NCBI GenBank assembly: GCA_017654735.1
Contig: JADPYG010000004.1
Span: 248,001 to 312,000, forward strand
Length of the DNA: 64,000 bases
Direction: 5' to 3'
Origin: Vishniacozyma victoriae
Lineage: Eukaryota; Basidiomycota; Tremellomycetes; Tremellales; Bulleribasidiaceae
Positions 1 to 12,527 of the stretch are shown one piece after another (position 1 is the first letter of the stretch; each line of letters begins with the position of its first letter). The notes under the pieces are model-generated. The model was not told the DNA's origin, did no database searches, and worked only from the letters and a program-made list of their open reading frames with translations. Position numbers and translations under genes: made by a program.

Positions 1-16
1 CATACATACATACAAG

Positions 17-3000
17 ATGACTGTTCAAACACCAACATCATCAACGATCCCATTACACAGGATCAGATTCTACGATCAAACACCATCACCCATTACTTGC
101 CTCGCATACCCACCTACCGCATTACCAGCAGCACGCGACCCGTCTCATAAAGGGAAAGCTAGAGCTGGGAACGATGAACTAGGTGTATTGGTTGTAGCTA
201 GGGAGAATGGGGATGTGGAGATACATCAATGGGCTAGGGAGAATGAAAAGAGTTTTGGAAATTGGACTTGTCACAGGGTGAGTCCGAATGCGAGCGTGGA
301 CATTGAGCGCGAAGCGCGAGCGAGAGATCAAGGCATTGGGCGCGAAGCGCGGGAAGGGTTATTCGAGTAATAAATAGATGGCCTCAATTGGGAGCATACC
401 TTGCGCGAAATGCCTAGAAGTCAAATGAGAAGGAGGCTGATATCAGGTTCTACCCCCAACACTCACTCACCCGAGCGTATCACTCATGGCCCTCGTCATC
501 AGGGATCCAGATAATTTCCATACCAAGGGATACAACGTACCTAAACTTGAGGATCTGAGGTTATTTACCGCTGGATCCGATTCGACAGATCTAGTGGAAA
601 GATGTCTCTTGACCGGCAGGATCTTGGTAAGTAATCTCCTAGTCGTCATCGAAGGACGATGAATGACGCTGACGCATAGTCCACATACCCGATTCCCTCA
701 CCGCCATTGTGGTCAATCTCAGTCTCGCCAACACATAAATACATCTGCCTAGCAACTTCCTCACCATCCCTCCATTTCCTTTCCATCCCATCAACACCCA
801 CACCCCTCGAACCACCTCCATCTCATCTTCTTCGATCAGACACATTACCTTCAAGAACCAGGACGGTATCATTAGCATGGGGTATTCCGAAATTACAAAA
901 AGGAGAAGAAGGTTGGGAATGGAGAGATAGCTATATCATTACTGGAAATTCCGATTCTAGTTTCAGGAAATGGGAGATTCCCGGGGCTAGTAGTTCAGAT
1001 GGAAGTCGACAAGGACAAGGGAGGGTGATCTTGAAGAGTAGAGCTGTTGTGGAGAAGATTGGGAAAATCAAAGGAAAGAAGGTTAATGGAAAAGGAACGA
1101 TTGTCTGGGGTGTGGGCGTCTTGCCGTAAGTTTTAGTTTCATAAAACGGGTGCTGTTTTCACTCGCTATCGCTCGTGAGCTGATAGCAGTGACCACACGA
1201 TCGTCACATCCGACTCCCTTGGAAGCGTGACATTCTGGGATGGAGCAAGTATGGCTCAAAAACAACATTTCCAAGCTCACAAGGCGGATGGAATGTGTCT
1301 GCTTATTGGTCCAGTGAGTCTTGTTCTTTTTTTTCTCAATCATCTCCCTCCTCTTTGTCTCTGCAAGCGGGAAAGGGGAAGACACTGGGGAGCGAGCACG
1401 AAGAAACACAAGGATAAAGCTAATTTACAGAACGGAAAAACAGTCTTCACTTCCGGCCCGGACCAACGAGTCTGTCAATTCACCTACATCCCCTCATCAT
1501 CGAATTTCGCTCTAACATCCACAAAACGACTCCACTCCCACGATGTCCGAGCACTAGCCATAACACCCTCATACTCCCCCATCGCCTCCCCGAACTCCGA
1601 CATATCCCCAGTATTAGTATCGGGGGGATACGATATGTCCCTTACTTTCACACCAGCCGCTGCTCCTTCGTTGAAATCGGAAGATCTTAGGAATCCGCTA
1701 GGTAAAGGTGGGATGTCGAGGTGTGTGTTCGATGAAGCGTTCACGAGAAAGATGGGGTATCTCACTGCTGGCCAGGGACCGGTTGGGGTTAGTAAAGGAG
1801 GGAGATTTGTGCTTGGTAGGAAGGAGAGGAGTGTGGGGATATGGAGAGTATTGGGTGATGAAGCTGGTTGGGAGAAGGTTTTAGAGATGGACCTGAGGGT
1901 AAGTCACGAGCACGAGCACGAGCACGCGCGAAGCGAGTGGCAGGTGGCAGCTCGAGCGCAGCTCTTTGCTTACCGTGCTCACTCGTTGCGAAGCTAAGTC
2001 TGGACATAAGCTGATATACAGCTCCGAACCAACCTAATCTCATCAGCAATTTCAGAAGATGGAAACTACATAGCCATTTCCGACCTATACGAAACGAAAT
2101 TATTCACTCTAAAATCATCAGAGACAGAAGTAAAAGCGATCCGAATAAAATCATTTTTGAATACATTATCAACATCAAAACATATATCCCACCTCGACAT
2201 CTCCTCAAAAGGACTCGGATCTTCGACATTGACATTCACCCCGGACTCTAGGAGGTTGGTAATGGGTCATGTGCAGAGTGGGAATATTATTGTTGTTTCT
2301 CTCCCCTCTCCCGATTCGGAGGAAGGGGTTGAAGTCATCAAATCGTTCCAAACGGGTGGGAACGTTGTTCATGGAAGGGTTATTGTGGGTGGAAAGAAAA
2401 GGAGGAGGAACGGAAGGAATAATGGTATTGATCCTGAAGCTGTGAACGAGGTGGTGGCTGAAGAGGATGATATGGAAGTTGACACTGTTCCGGAGAATGA
2501 GGAAGAAGATAATGAGGAGAAGGAGGACGAGGACGAGGAGAAGGAGGAGGTAGCGCAGAAGGAGGAACAGAGTTGGATTTCTTGTCTAGGGGCTAGTGGG
2601 GATGGACAATGGTTGGTTTCTGGCGATACAGCTGGAAGAGTCACTATCTTCAATCTCGACACACTTCAAGTAAGTCCTGAACCATTCCTCCATCCATTGA
2701 CTTGTTGAAACCAACGAGGCGGAGAAGCGGTAAACCAAGAAGAATTAATGCTAATCCCCAGATCCACAGTTCCCTCCCCAACCTACCTACTCCCCCCTCC
2801 GCCCTCCTATTCCCACCTTCATCCCCATCCCTCCTCTTGATCCTAACTCCCCAAGCTCTAACACCATACCACATCGAACGACGACGACTCCTTCCTCCCA
2901 ACTTGAATTCTCAATTATCCGAAATAAACATTTCATTACAAGGACGATATATCCCCGCATTAGGAGCTTCTTTCGAACCTCTCTCCTCTTCTTCTCACTC

Positions 3001-3403
3001 TTCTAATGGAAATGGAGTAATCAATAAACTAGTAATCTGGGGAAATGAATTCCTCCTAACGGCCCGAATTGATATTACCGACCTCAACTCCAGGATCTTA
3101 TCAAATAAACCATTCAACCAAAACAATCAAAATACGCGTCGGAAACGTGCACGAGAAGCTCGAGATGCGCTCGAGAGATCCACTACTGGATCATCCGAAC
3201 GATCAACTCCATTGCCATTACAAAATGGATTGAATGGAGAAGAAGGGGGGATGGTTAAAGTACATGGTGGAGAGGTATTTAGGAGTATCATTGGTGCTGC
3301 CTGGCTTGGAGTAGGGGAGATGGTAGTGGTTGAAAGACCTTTTGCCGACTTTGTGGTTGAATTACCTCCTGCTTTCGTTAGTGCTAGTTATGGAAGGTCA
3401 TAG
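17..3403 (+). CDS. UTP4: U3 snoRNP / SSU processome WD40 protein Utp4 (cirhin)
   Basis: WD40-propeller protein of the t-UTP/UTP-A subcomplex that joins nascent pre-rRNA in the nucleolus during 18S rRNA maturation. The N-terminus carries the Utp4 signature HRIRFYDQTPSPITCLAYPP, and the C-terminus ends in the family-typical ERPFADFVVELPPAF. An acidic stretch (bases ~2455-2560) interrupts the blades. I read seven exons: 17-277, 447-626, 680-1125, 1190-1313, 1431-1898, 2022-2669 and 2762-3403. They join in frame to 923 codons including the stop, close to fungal Utp4 length. Introns 1 and 5 carry GCGAAGC mini-hairpins. Exon joins were made by eye from splice consensus and family conservation. Identification is strong. 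Confidence 0.9.
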
Positions 3404-3483
3404 TTGGCGAGTCGAGTCGAGTGTATGATACGAATCAACCAAATGCATGGCATCAAATTATCCCTCCTACGGTTCGGTTCATC

Positions 3484-4014
3484 TCATCGTCCATTCCATT
3501 TCCCTTCTTCCCCAAATTGATTCGACATGACTTCTGCTGCGAGTTTATCATAATGTGCTGATCCTGGAATACAAGCTGATCCATCTGGATCTGGATCTAT
3601 AGCTTTATCACCTTCTACAATCCAAGCAACCTCTGCGTCTTGATCAGTACAAACGACGAATGGAATAGTGAGTCGTCGGATGCGGTTCTCAATATCATTA
3701 TCATGATTGTCCCAAGTATTGGCTGGGTAGAGGATACTGAAACTCGTTCCGAAGGGAGGTATGTTCAGATTAAAATCTTGAATCCTTGGCATTCGTTTCT
3801 TTTCGAGCCAGGCATCGACGACTGAACCTGAATCTGATTGGGTTATCGGTATCGGAACCGTATCGACGTGTATGTTGCCTCCTGGTCCATATGAGACAAT
3901 TGTATATTCGTTAGCACCCAATTTATCGAATCTGGTACACTCTTTGGATTTTTTGGTACTACCATCCGGCAGAGTGAGGGTGGGATGATATTGTAGAAAA
4001 GATGATTTTGGCAT
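3484..4014 (-). CDS. Hypothetical protein, 176 aa, orphan
   Basis: Single-exon ORF convergent with UTP4, whose stop is 80 bases away. The protein starts MPKSSFLQYHPTLTLPDGST and is mixed alpha/beta in composition, without signal peptide, membrane segment or low complexity. A conserved-looking patch is RRLTIPFVVCTDQDAEVAW. It is rich in Asp and Pro near the C-terminus. I do not recognise a family. Codon use and an uninterrupted 176-codon frame in an intron-rich genome make it likely to be real, but it could be lineage-restricted. Confidence 0.6.
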   Translation of the reverse strand: MPKSSFLQYHPTLTLPDGSTKKSKECTRFDKLGANEYTIVSYGPGGNIHVDTVPIPITQSDSGSVVDAWLEKKRMPRIQDFNLNIPPFGTSFSILYPANTWDNHDNDIENRIRRLTIPFVVCTDQDAEVAWIVEGDKAIDPDPDGSACIPGSAHYDKLAAEVMSNQFGEEGKWNGR

Positions 4015-4382
4015 GATTGTAGAGTATCAGTGTGATAATTATGGTCGATGACTCCAGTGGAACAGAATATCAACGCTTCCTTCTCCATTACTCCTTCCTT
4101 TGTAGGTGTGCTTCCATCGAGACGAAGGAAGTGAGTGTCGCGAAATGACTATACCTCCAACGTGCCTCATATCCTCGATTGCCCTTGGGGCGTGCTTCTT
4201 CTCTAGCAGGACAGGACGAACGACATCGAGCATATGAATGAATATATGAATGTGAATATGAATACATATGAATATGATACAATGAAATAAGCAAAAGGAT
4301 CTACAATGAACATGCACAAAGTCGTCTCGACTTGGCAATCTAATCTAGCTGACTATTGATATGACGAATGACCAATGACAAC
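4015..4382. other. Intergenic stretch, simple ATGAAT-type repeats
   Basis: Between two minus-strand genes. Around 4230-4280 it holds a degenerate GAATATGAATG-like simple repeat; otherwise no gene or RNA is evident. It should contain the promoter of the 176-aa orphan and the 3' end of the SUZ gene. Confidence 0.5.
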
Positions 4383-5485
4383 CTACCAACCAGGTGGAAA
4401 TTGACCAAATCCATTCATACTCTGACTACCAGACCCAGCGAATCCACCCCCCTCAGCTGGTCCTCTAGGTTGCCTGACCACCCCGCCCGTATTCAAAGTT
4501 CCATTTCCAGATACACCACGAGCAGCAGGATCAGGTGTTCGACCCCTCGATATAGGTGGAGTTCGACTAGTAGGGGTAGGGGTAGGCGTAGGGACTGGTG
4601 AACTCGATTTACTCCCACTTCCACCCGTCTCTCCAAATATCCTTTCCCTAGCCAGCCTGTATTCTTCCTCTTTCTCAGCATATGTTTTCCCTTGTGCCGT
4701 TTGTACTACATTTTCAGGATTTGAGTTGGGGGCAGCTTGGCGGCGTAGGATCTTAATTTGGGGAGTGGGGAGTTGTTGGGTTTGGGCGAATGTTATTTGT
4801 GGTGGAGGTGGGTTTGAGTTTCTGGGTCATTAGCTCAGAACCTGGAAAATGCGGTCGCTGATAGATGATTTTGTCGAGAGCTATCCGGCCTGATGTATCT
4901 ACCCCTTGTCATAGAGACCTGCTTTAGACTCCGAGTCGTCCTTCGATCCTCCACCTGCTAAGCCGTTTCCACCACTTCCCCTCATCCGAATCACATCCAA
5001 TAAGTATGTGACCCTAGAGCGTGCCTGTTTCGAAGAAGACCTTCAACAATACCAGCCAGAAGAGCAGACAAAGAGTGATACAATCGCGCCGAAGTGTTAT
5101 GACGAAAATCCCGAACTCACGCCTCATCCCATAATTGCCTATTACTCTGTCCTCTCCCCTCTCCGAACCAATCATCCCCTTCCTCACCTCCATCTCGTCC
5201 CTGATTGACCTGTTTCCTAGTATCCCAATCAGACCTCTGAGCGCGTTTATCCAGATTCCCAGTCCATGCACCACCAGGAGGCGCGTGCACTCTTTGTCCC
5301 TGCGGTTTAGACCCCGACGCTTCTGCTGGTTGAGGTTGGAAAGTCGGTGCTGTTGGTCTCAGCTTTCCTTTTGCTTTGGTTGGGATTTCGATATCCGCCT
5401 TTTTATCAGCTACTCTCTCTACTGATGGTTCCAGAGGACATACAGTCTCCCAATCATCTTCTTCTTCGTTATTCGTCGTTACCAT
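4383..5485 (-). CDS. SUZ domain-containing protein (SZRD1-like)
   Basis: SUZ domains bind RNA and occur in translation or mRNA-associated proteins. Exon 1 (5121-5485) encodes an acidic N-terminus followed by a basic Gln/Gly-rich segment with GDDWFGEGRGQSN. After an intron and a short middle exon (VTYLLDVIRMRG...), the third exon encodes the SUZ core: IKILRRQAAP, then TYAEKEEEYRLARERIFGE, at about bases 4630-4770. The tail is Pro/Thr/Gly-rich and ends GQFPPGW. Three exons are read. The SUZ core is convincing; the exact function in this fungus is inference. It is divergent from UTP23 across about 235 bases. Confidence 0.72.
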
Positions 5486-5664
5486 ATTCCACGTATTCCT
5501 GTCTCTATTTATTCGATCCCCTAGCCTTCTTGCTTGAGATATAGCTCGTTGTAAAGTTGTTTGATGAACTAAAGGGGGTTGTGACTAGCATGGTTGGTAT
5601 AGGCACGGAGATGGATTCAATCTCCGAAACAAAAGTTGATTTCCACCGTACATCCTTCATCAAC

Positions 5665-5697
5665 CACTACTATCACTACTACTACTACTACTACTAT
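5665..5697. repeat. (CTA)n microsatellite in UTP23 leader
   Basis: A run of CTA trinucleotides with one interruption lies about 25 bases upstream of the UTP23 start codon, so it is in the 5' UTR or core promoter. A forward frame through it reads poly-Tyr but is not a gene. Confidence 0.75.
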
Positions 5698-5721
5698 CAA
5701 CGAAGCAAGGATATAAGCAGG

Positions 5722-6847
5722 ATGAGACAGAAGAGAGCAAAGACATATAAGAGGGTAATGGCCCTTTATACACAGACTTTTGGATTTAGGACACCATTCC
5801 AGATTTTAGGTATGTTCGACAATGAGGCTTGGAGGGGTGAAGAGGCAACGCAATGCCATAGGGACTGCCAACGCTAGACGAGGTCTCTCAGGGGCTTGGA
5901 AGGAGGGATGGAGATTCCAAGAGAGAATCTGAGCTGATTGATAGTATCGCAGGATATACTTTTGAAATGTCCTCAGGAATTGTCGATTTATAAAGCACTC
6001 CAATCTTGTGTTCAGGCAGAGTCCAAGTTCAGTCAGTCCCCCTTCATCTACTTCTTCATCATTATCTCCCTATCTCTCATTCCTCCATCGTCATCAATTA
6101 TCTCTCTACTTCAACTATCGTGAAAGACTTCCACTCCCCCCGGACCCAGCTGACGCTGGGATAGTGATAACCCAATGCTGCGTCGAAGCGCTATACAAAC
6201 TCGGTCCCGAATTCCAAAAACAAGTAAACACAGCCAAAACATTCGAACGTAGAAGATGTAATCACCGAGAACCACTAGATCCGGACGAATGCTTAAAAGA
6301 CGTGATTGGGCCAACGAATAAACATAATTACGTCCTAGCTGCTCAATCAGCTTCATTACGGATTCACTTACAAAAAGTCCCAGGATTACCTATTATCCAC
6401 TTCAATCCGAGACAAGTTCCTGTATTATCGCCCCCGTCGATCGCTACTACGAGGACAAAGAATGAGATGGAGGAGAAGAAAAGGAAAGAAGGGGAGATGG
6501 GAGCGAAGGTTGTGGATGGGGATAATGTTATTGGCGGATCTACGAGTGTACCAGCCTCGCGAGTAGCAGGAGAAGTTAGAGGGAAAAGAAAGACGAAAGC
6601 ACCAAATCCATTATCGATCCGAAAGAAAAAGGCCGAGCCAACAAAGAGAGCAAGGGAAGAAATAGAGGAGGAAGATGTTGGTATTGAGAGTTTAGGGGAG
6701 AAAGAGGAGGGAGAAGGAGAGACGGAGACGGGGGGTAAGAGACGGAAGAAGAGAAAGAGGGGAAGGGGTAAGGGTGCTGTTGCGGAAGCTAGGGCTGAAT
6801 TGGCGGGTATGGAGTCGGGGAGTGAAGGTGGGAGCGATAGCGAGTAG
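5722..6847 (+). CDS. UTP23: rRNA-processing protein Utp23
   Basis: PIN-fold protein of the SSU processome, paralogue of Fcf1, needed for release of snR30 snoRNA and 18S maturation. Exons 5722-5809, 5945-6031 and 6165-6847 join in frame to 285 aa. Diagnostic motifs in order: MRQKRAKTYKRV at the start, FRTPFQIL, then MITQCCVEALYKLG, AKTFERRRCNHREP with the Cys-His zinc-binding residues, and TNKHNYVLAAQS. The C-terminal third is basic and acidic low complexity containing APNPLSIRKKKAEP, the usual Utp23 tail. The start was chosen because family members begin exactly MRxKRAK. The second acceptor (GATAG before 5945) was selected over a nearby CAG because only it keeps the frame. Confidence 0.93.
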
Positions 6848-7311
6848 GCCAGGCCGTAAGGCCGTGGCAAGTCTGCCAAAGGCCACCTTGATTTGATCAT
6901 TATGGAGATAGTTACAAGCTATGCATGTATCTCTACATTACGATTTATCTACCTATCCACCCTTACGGTATACAGACATATAAGGATCATAGTACGAGAG
7001 ATCCCCCAAATACCCCAGTGCCTTGCCAAGCCACCTGAAATCAAACTACTCCGTTACCTCCGTGACTCCGTTAAAAATGTCGAAACACCCTCACTACATC
7101 CTTTCATAGTAACCCCCCTAGGTAACCATTCATAGCCTTCGCCCCATCCCACTTGGAGCAAGTAGTTAGTCCCGCCCCGCTCTCGGCCGATTCTTGCCTT
7201 CTTCACTCTTCTGCTCTCTCTTTCACACTCACTTTACCCACTTTCTACGACTATATCACTACACCGTACTTTACAATACATCGTCAAGAGACATTCGAAA
7301 TATTCAGCAAC
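6848..7311. other. Intergenic, UTP23 3' end and asparaginase promoter
   Basis: It starts with a GGCC-GTAA-GGCC hairpin (6852-6863) right after the UTP23 stop, which may mark the 3' UTR. Pyrimidine-rich tracts at 7200-7250 precede the asparaginase start. No gene is seen. Confidence 0.5.
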
Positions 7312-9530
7312 ATGCCTAGATCTGAACGTAAAGTACTTATCATTGGGACTGGGGGGACTATTGCCTCGGAACCTACTGTTAATGGATATGCTCCTGTGAG
7401 TCTCTACTCTTGACTCTACCATGTCCCCGAATTCCTACCTCTATACCTGTATGACACCTCCGGCCCATATCTCCTCGTCCGTAGCTATCGCTACACCCCA
7501 TGCACCATCGACGTCAGCGATTCCTTCGTTAGCGCTGACATACAGCTACGAACATCCTCATTCTACCGCAGAATCAGACATCACCCCCAACTATCAGACT
7601 TATCACACGCAACCCCCTACCCAGGTCAATCAGGAGCTGCCTCTCCTTTAGGCCATTCCGTCAGGAATGGTGAAGGGAATGGATCAGCTTCTACCCAGCT
7701 CACATTTGATGATCTTGTCGATACCAGTGTCCCGACTGTTCAAGTGGGTAATAATACCCTATACCCCGAATTAAGGACTCCGAAATTGTGTGGATTGAGT
7801 GCTGTTCGGTATGAGATTTTGGATTTGGATAGACATATGGATAGTAGTGAGATGACTCCTAAAGGTGAGTCAAGTGAGTGGTCTTGGCTTGCCACGGTCA
7901 CGAACGCTGTGCAGGCCATGTCTGCCTTTGCGAACGCTGTAAAGCGGCCGATGGTCTGGCTTGACGAGTGTGAAATGAACAGGAGCTGATGAGTAGAATG
8001 GAACGATATTGCTAAACTGGTGGAAGAAAATTGGGAATTGTATGATGGATTCATCATTCTATCCGGTACAGATACTCTGGTAAGTCCAAATTTTAATTCA
8101 TATCTAGGACTCGATCTTCCCAACCTGACAGACTGTACAATGACTTCGTGCCAGTAAGCTGACTCGTAGGCGTATACATCATCAATCCTTTCTTTCCTAT
8201 TTACGAATGTAGGAAAACCAATCCTTATCACAGGAGCTCAAATCCCATTATCTCAATCAAGGAGTGATGGATGGGATAATATTTTGGATTCATTGGTTGT
8301 GGCTGGAGTACTTGATTTCGCGGGGGTTGGAGTTGTGTTTAATCATTCGGTATTACAGGGGAATCGGTACGCCCTTCCTTCTTCCTCCTCTTCCTCTTCC
8401 ATCTTGCTCTACTCTCTAGCTACTCTCCTTGCTGCTCGCCATGTAGTTTGGTGAATTTGAAAACGGACTAACTTGCAGAGCGACCAAGATCTCACCAAAT
8501 CTCTTTGCCGCCTTTGATTCACCTTGTTGTCGACCTCTTATCGATATGAATGTCAATATCAGTAAGTACCTCGTATTTCCACCCAGACTCTGATATCTCC
8601 CGCCGTCCAGCTCGCTTGCCTCTGCCTCTGGGCGTCGAACCTAGGTGCAGAGTCACAGTCCTCAGTCTCGATGTCAAGTATCAACTCATGCTCCCACCCC
8701 CTTCCACCTGCCCCTCATTCTATGCTGAGAATCGCTCGCACTTCCGGCGCTCGCTAACGCCCAGCCAACCCCTCCCTTCTCCCCTCCAGATCCCCATCCC
8801 TCCCCCCCAGACTCACAGAACTCCTAACAACCCCCTCGGTAATTTCCGTCCGTATCTACCCAGGCATAACCGGCGCTTCTCTAAGTGCTCAAGTGAATGC
8901 TATTCCCGATTGTAAAGGTGTTATACTTTGTGCTTATGGGAGTGGGAATATGCCCATGTCTCCTGCGAGTGGGATGCAGGAGGCTTTGAGGGAGGTTGTT
9001 GGCAAGGAGATTATGGTTGTTGTTATTTCTCAGTGTGAGTCATTCTCCGTGCCAACTTTGAATCACTTCCAAATCGTCTTCCCCTTGATCTCGCTCTTGA
9101 CTCCAATACTATACTCCATCGGAATCGAACTCTAGATAGCCTCGACCGGATCTGAAGCTGATAATCAGGCGCAGAACCAGCAGTTTACCCACTATACACT
9201 CAAGGTCGTCTCCTCCTTGATCTCGGTAAGTCCTCTCTCCCTTGTCCTATCATCCTCTCCTAGCGGCTTGCCAATCACTCCACCTTCTCCGCCCTATTTC
9301 ATGGCCATCCAGTCGGATGGGAAAATTACATCCTATCGGATAGGGACTAACATGCAGGTGTTCTACCAGGCTACGACCTAACCCACGAAGCGGCATTCGC
9401 GAAACTTCTCTGGCTCGTCTCCAGGAAAGATCTATCATTCAGTAAGAGACAGAGGACATTCCAAGCTCCCGTTTGTGGAGAGATGACTGTTGGGAATGGA
9501 CCTGGGGGATTGGTTCCTCAGGCCGAGTAG
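7312..9530 (+). CDS. L-asparaginase (type I, AnsA-like, cytosolic)
   Basis: Hydrolyses L-asparagine to aspartate and ammonia. Residues 8-20 hold the first catalytic-Thr motif, VLIIGTGGTIASE. The second conserved block is YDGFIILSGTDTL (exon 7997-8079) with the nucleophile-partner Thr-Asp, followed by KPILITGAQIPLSQSRSDGW and ATKISPNLFAAFDSP. The C-terminal part contains GVILCAYGSGNMP and a helical tail ending GGLVPQAE. There is no signal peptide. At least eight exons are read: 7312-7395, 7546-7864, 7997-8079, 8170-8366, 8480-8571, from 8819, a short exon around 9180-9225, and a last exon from about 9358. It converges on FOL1. The joins around 9030-9190 are the least certain. Confidence 0.88.
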
Positions 9531-9862
9531 GGTTGAGCTGTAGTGAGCTCGTTGATGTGGGAGAGATATACTTCAAGATGGTCCTATTCAGTGACCCAGT
9601 TGGGACACAATCAGGTAATGGACGAGATTGAAAGAGAAGATGAAGACAGGGCTGAGAGTGAAATGAAGGTGAAGAGCATGAAAAGAAGGAGATGGAGGAG
9701 GAATGGCGGAGTCTCGGTGGGTGGCCAGAAGGCGGGTGATGGAGGGAGAAGACGAGATCCGTAAAACATTACTGTACATATCACCCAAGAGATGCATTAG
9801 ACTCTGAACTAAGAACGATAATGGCCACGACAGGTAGTATGCAATGCTCCGCAATATCTCAG
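9531..9862. other. Convergent intergenic region, asparaginase / FOL1
   Basis: Terminator space between two convergent genes, purine-rich at 9610-9760. Short frames occur on both strands, but nothing supports a gene. Confidence 0.5.
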
Positions 9863-12267
9863 CTACGCTCCGGATTCAGCACCAAGGGCTTTAGCCATCT
9901 TCACAGATTCCCTAGCGCCTCTCCAATCATGAACCCTCAGTATCTCCACCCCAACTTCTGAATCGTCACCTCCTAATGAGCTGTTGGTGCAGAAAGCATC
10001 AACCACAGCATCACCCCATACTCTCGCCCCAGCGACTTCCCTACCCGTAATCTTCCCAACGAATCCCTTTCGACTAGCACCGACCAACATTGGATATTTC
10101 CATCCCCCACCTCCTTCCGTTGAGAGGGTTGATAATTCTCCTACTCGTTTTAAGAGATCAACAGATTGTTCGGGGGACTTCGCAAATCCAATCCCTGGAT
10201 CTAAGATGATATCCCAGGACCTAATTCCTTTCTTGATCGCTAGGTCGATAGTCACTCCTAATTCTGATCTAACTCCTTCGACTACTCCTTCTGAATAAGT
10301 TTGAGATGTTGAACTCGTCATTGTCGTCGAATCGCCTCTAGAGTGCATCAATACTACCGGACATCCTAGATCTGCCATTGTGTCCAACATCCCTTCTTCC
10401 CGCCCTCCTCGGACATCATTGATGATATCGGCTCCTGCTTCAATAGCAGCTCTAGCGACAGATGGGCGGTAAGTATCAATCGAAATGATTACTTTGCTCC
10501 ATTTCTCCTCTGCCCTAATTGCTTTAATCAGAGGAACCACTCTATTCAGTTCTTCTTCTTCCGTACAAGGGGTGGAATTGGGTCGAGTCGACATTCCTCC
10601 TATATCCAGGATATCAGGAGCGTGGGGTGATGAGAGGATTGAGGATATCGAGGTCAAAGCGGTCTCGGTATTGACGTGGGAGGGTGTACCGTCTGAGAAT
10701 GAATCCGGGGTAGCGTTGAAGATCGCCATTATCATTGGTGTTTCCTTTAATGGTATTGGGGTGGTTGTTGGGATAATGGGTACCAACGACTGGTTGTTTC
10801 GAGCGAGAAGGACAGAGATAGGTAGCTTTAATGTTGGATGGAATAATGTCGGTGAGATACTTTTGGTCAGCTAAATTCCTCGTTTACAAGCTCCTCCCTC
10901 AGAGTCTGAGACGGAGGGAAACGACTCACTCGTTCAGTGGTCTGAGAACGAACTCTCGTTCCGCAATACCCCAATGTGGAACTTCCAACCACCCAACTCC
11001 ATCTACTTCCTCATCACCTTTTTGCCCTACCTTCACGACCTCGTCCCCGTAGAATAATAAATCGAGATCAACCACTCGAGGACCGTTTGTGAATGTTTTA
11101 GTCCGTCCTGTCGATTTTTCAATTCGTTTTAGAAGTTTCAATAAAGGCAAAGGCTCTAGCTCTGTTGAGACCTATCATCAGCCCCCTCCCTCCAACCTTC
11201 TCTTCACAGGATAGATTGTATTGAAGTAGACAGAAACTCACCTCGATGACTGTATTAACAAACCTAGCCTGATCTTCCACATACATAGGTTCAGATTCAT
11301 ACATCCTCCCCGTTCTAACCACCTCAACCCCCTCCTTCTCCAGGGAATCAACAGCCCTCCTCACATTCCCAACTCGATCCTCAATATTACTACCAAGAGC
11401 AATAAATATTCGTTTTCGACTAGGTCCCGCAGGGCCTGGATCCTGAGTCGTGGGTGTTGGAGTGGCTAGGGGAGAAAAGGAGGTATCGCGCGAGATTGAT
11501 ATTGAGGGAGTTGCGAATGGGAGTGCGGAAGGTTTACGGATTGTTAAATCCATTATTGAGGGTGGGAGGTGGGGGATGAGGTGGGCCGAGAGGATATGGA
11601 TTAAGAGTTCTAGAGTCCCAGCAGAGGACTTTTCTAGGAACTAGTTCATCAGCTTCATTCCTCTTCACCTTTCTTCTGCCATGCACTACATTTGGGAGAG
11701 GGTACTCACGTCCATAGCAATATCTTGGATTGCTTTATGATCCCACTCCCCAAATCCACCTTTGAACCGAACTTTCAAATCCAATTCCAACCTCTGTCTC
11801 TCCCCCCTCTCATGCGGATGTAATCCCACAACAGCGCTCACTCTCAGATCTTTGATCTCACATGCTCTCCCCTTGATCACACCTCCCCTAGTCCAAGTTG
11901 CTGAATACCGTACTTCCTGAGCATGTAACACCGCCCTTGGGAGTTTCAAGTTTATGATGACAGATTCGACGCATTCTATAGCCAAAGCGACTCCGGCAGC
12001 TACTTCCATTACCTCCTCCGGCCTCTTGAATATCCTGCCTCGATCAGAGAGATTGGCGTAGATAGTTTTCGAGACTGAAGAGTAGTTTACTCCTAAGGAA
12101 GCCATCGTATCGGATGAAGCGACTAGTGGGATGAGGGTGGGGTGGAGGTTCATGGTGATATCCAGTAAGATTGGACATGGTGGTGGTGAAGTGAGATTGA
12201 ATGCGGATGGTCCTAGGCCATTGGGGAGGTGGATAGAGAGGTCGGAGATCTGGATACGGTCTTGCAT
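9863..12267 (-). CDS. FOL1: Trifunctional folic acid synthesis protein (DHNA-HPPK-DHPS)
   Basis: Makes dihydropteroate from dihydroneopterin in three steps. Exons 11710-12267, 11242-11640, 10930-11159 and 9863-10859 join in frame to 727 aa, near the usual fungal length. Residues ~1-190 are a double dihydroneopterin aldolase-type domain (MQDRIQISDLSIHLPNGLG; second copy KDLRVSAVVGLHPHERGE). HPPK follows with FIALGSNIEDRVGNV and GPRVVDLDLLFYGD. DHPS, the sulfonamide target, has FNATPDSFSDG, DIGGMSTRPNS, DPGIGFAKS and GASRKGFVGKI. The joins were fixed by frame: the HPPK-to-DHPS link reads LNDISPTLFHPTLKLPIS. Fusion of all three enzymes is normal in fungi. Confidence 0.95.
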
Positions 12268-12527
12268 CGCGTTGGGAGTCGTTGATGGGAGAGGTAGTTG
12301 GAGAAGAGATGGTGGGTTACGGTTAATTCATGTTAATTCGAAATCTCGGGGATACCTCCACCGGGCAAGTCCACTTGGTGCTGTAGGCAACGCTGGGTAT
12401 GCAGGCGCATGCATGGAGTCGAACGGATGCATGGATGGTACGATGACTAGTATATACAAATGGCATGGATGAATTGATGATGGTGGTGTCACTAATATAC
12501 AGAGAGAGCGAGAAAACATATCGGAAA

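Noticed and set aside
5557..5721. Upstream in-frame extension of UTP23 with poly-Tyr
   Set aside because: Translation of the CTA microsatellite; family members begin at MRxKRAK, 5722.
6364..6900. 178-codon minus-strand ORF
   Set aside because: Antisense of the low-complexity UTP23 tail; Ser/Phe/Pro-rich shadow.
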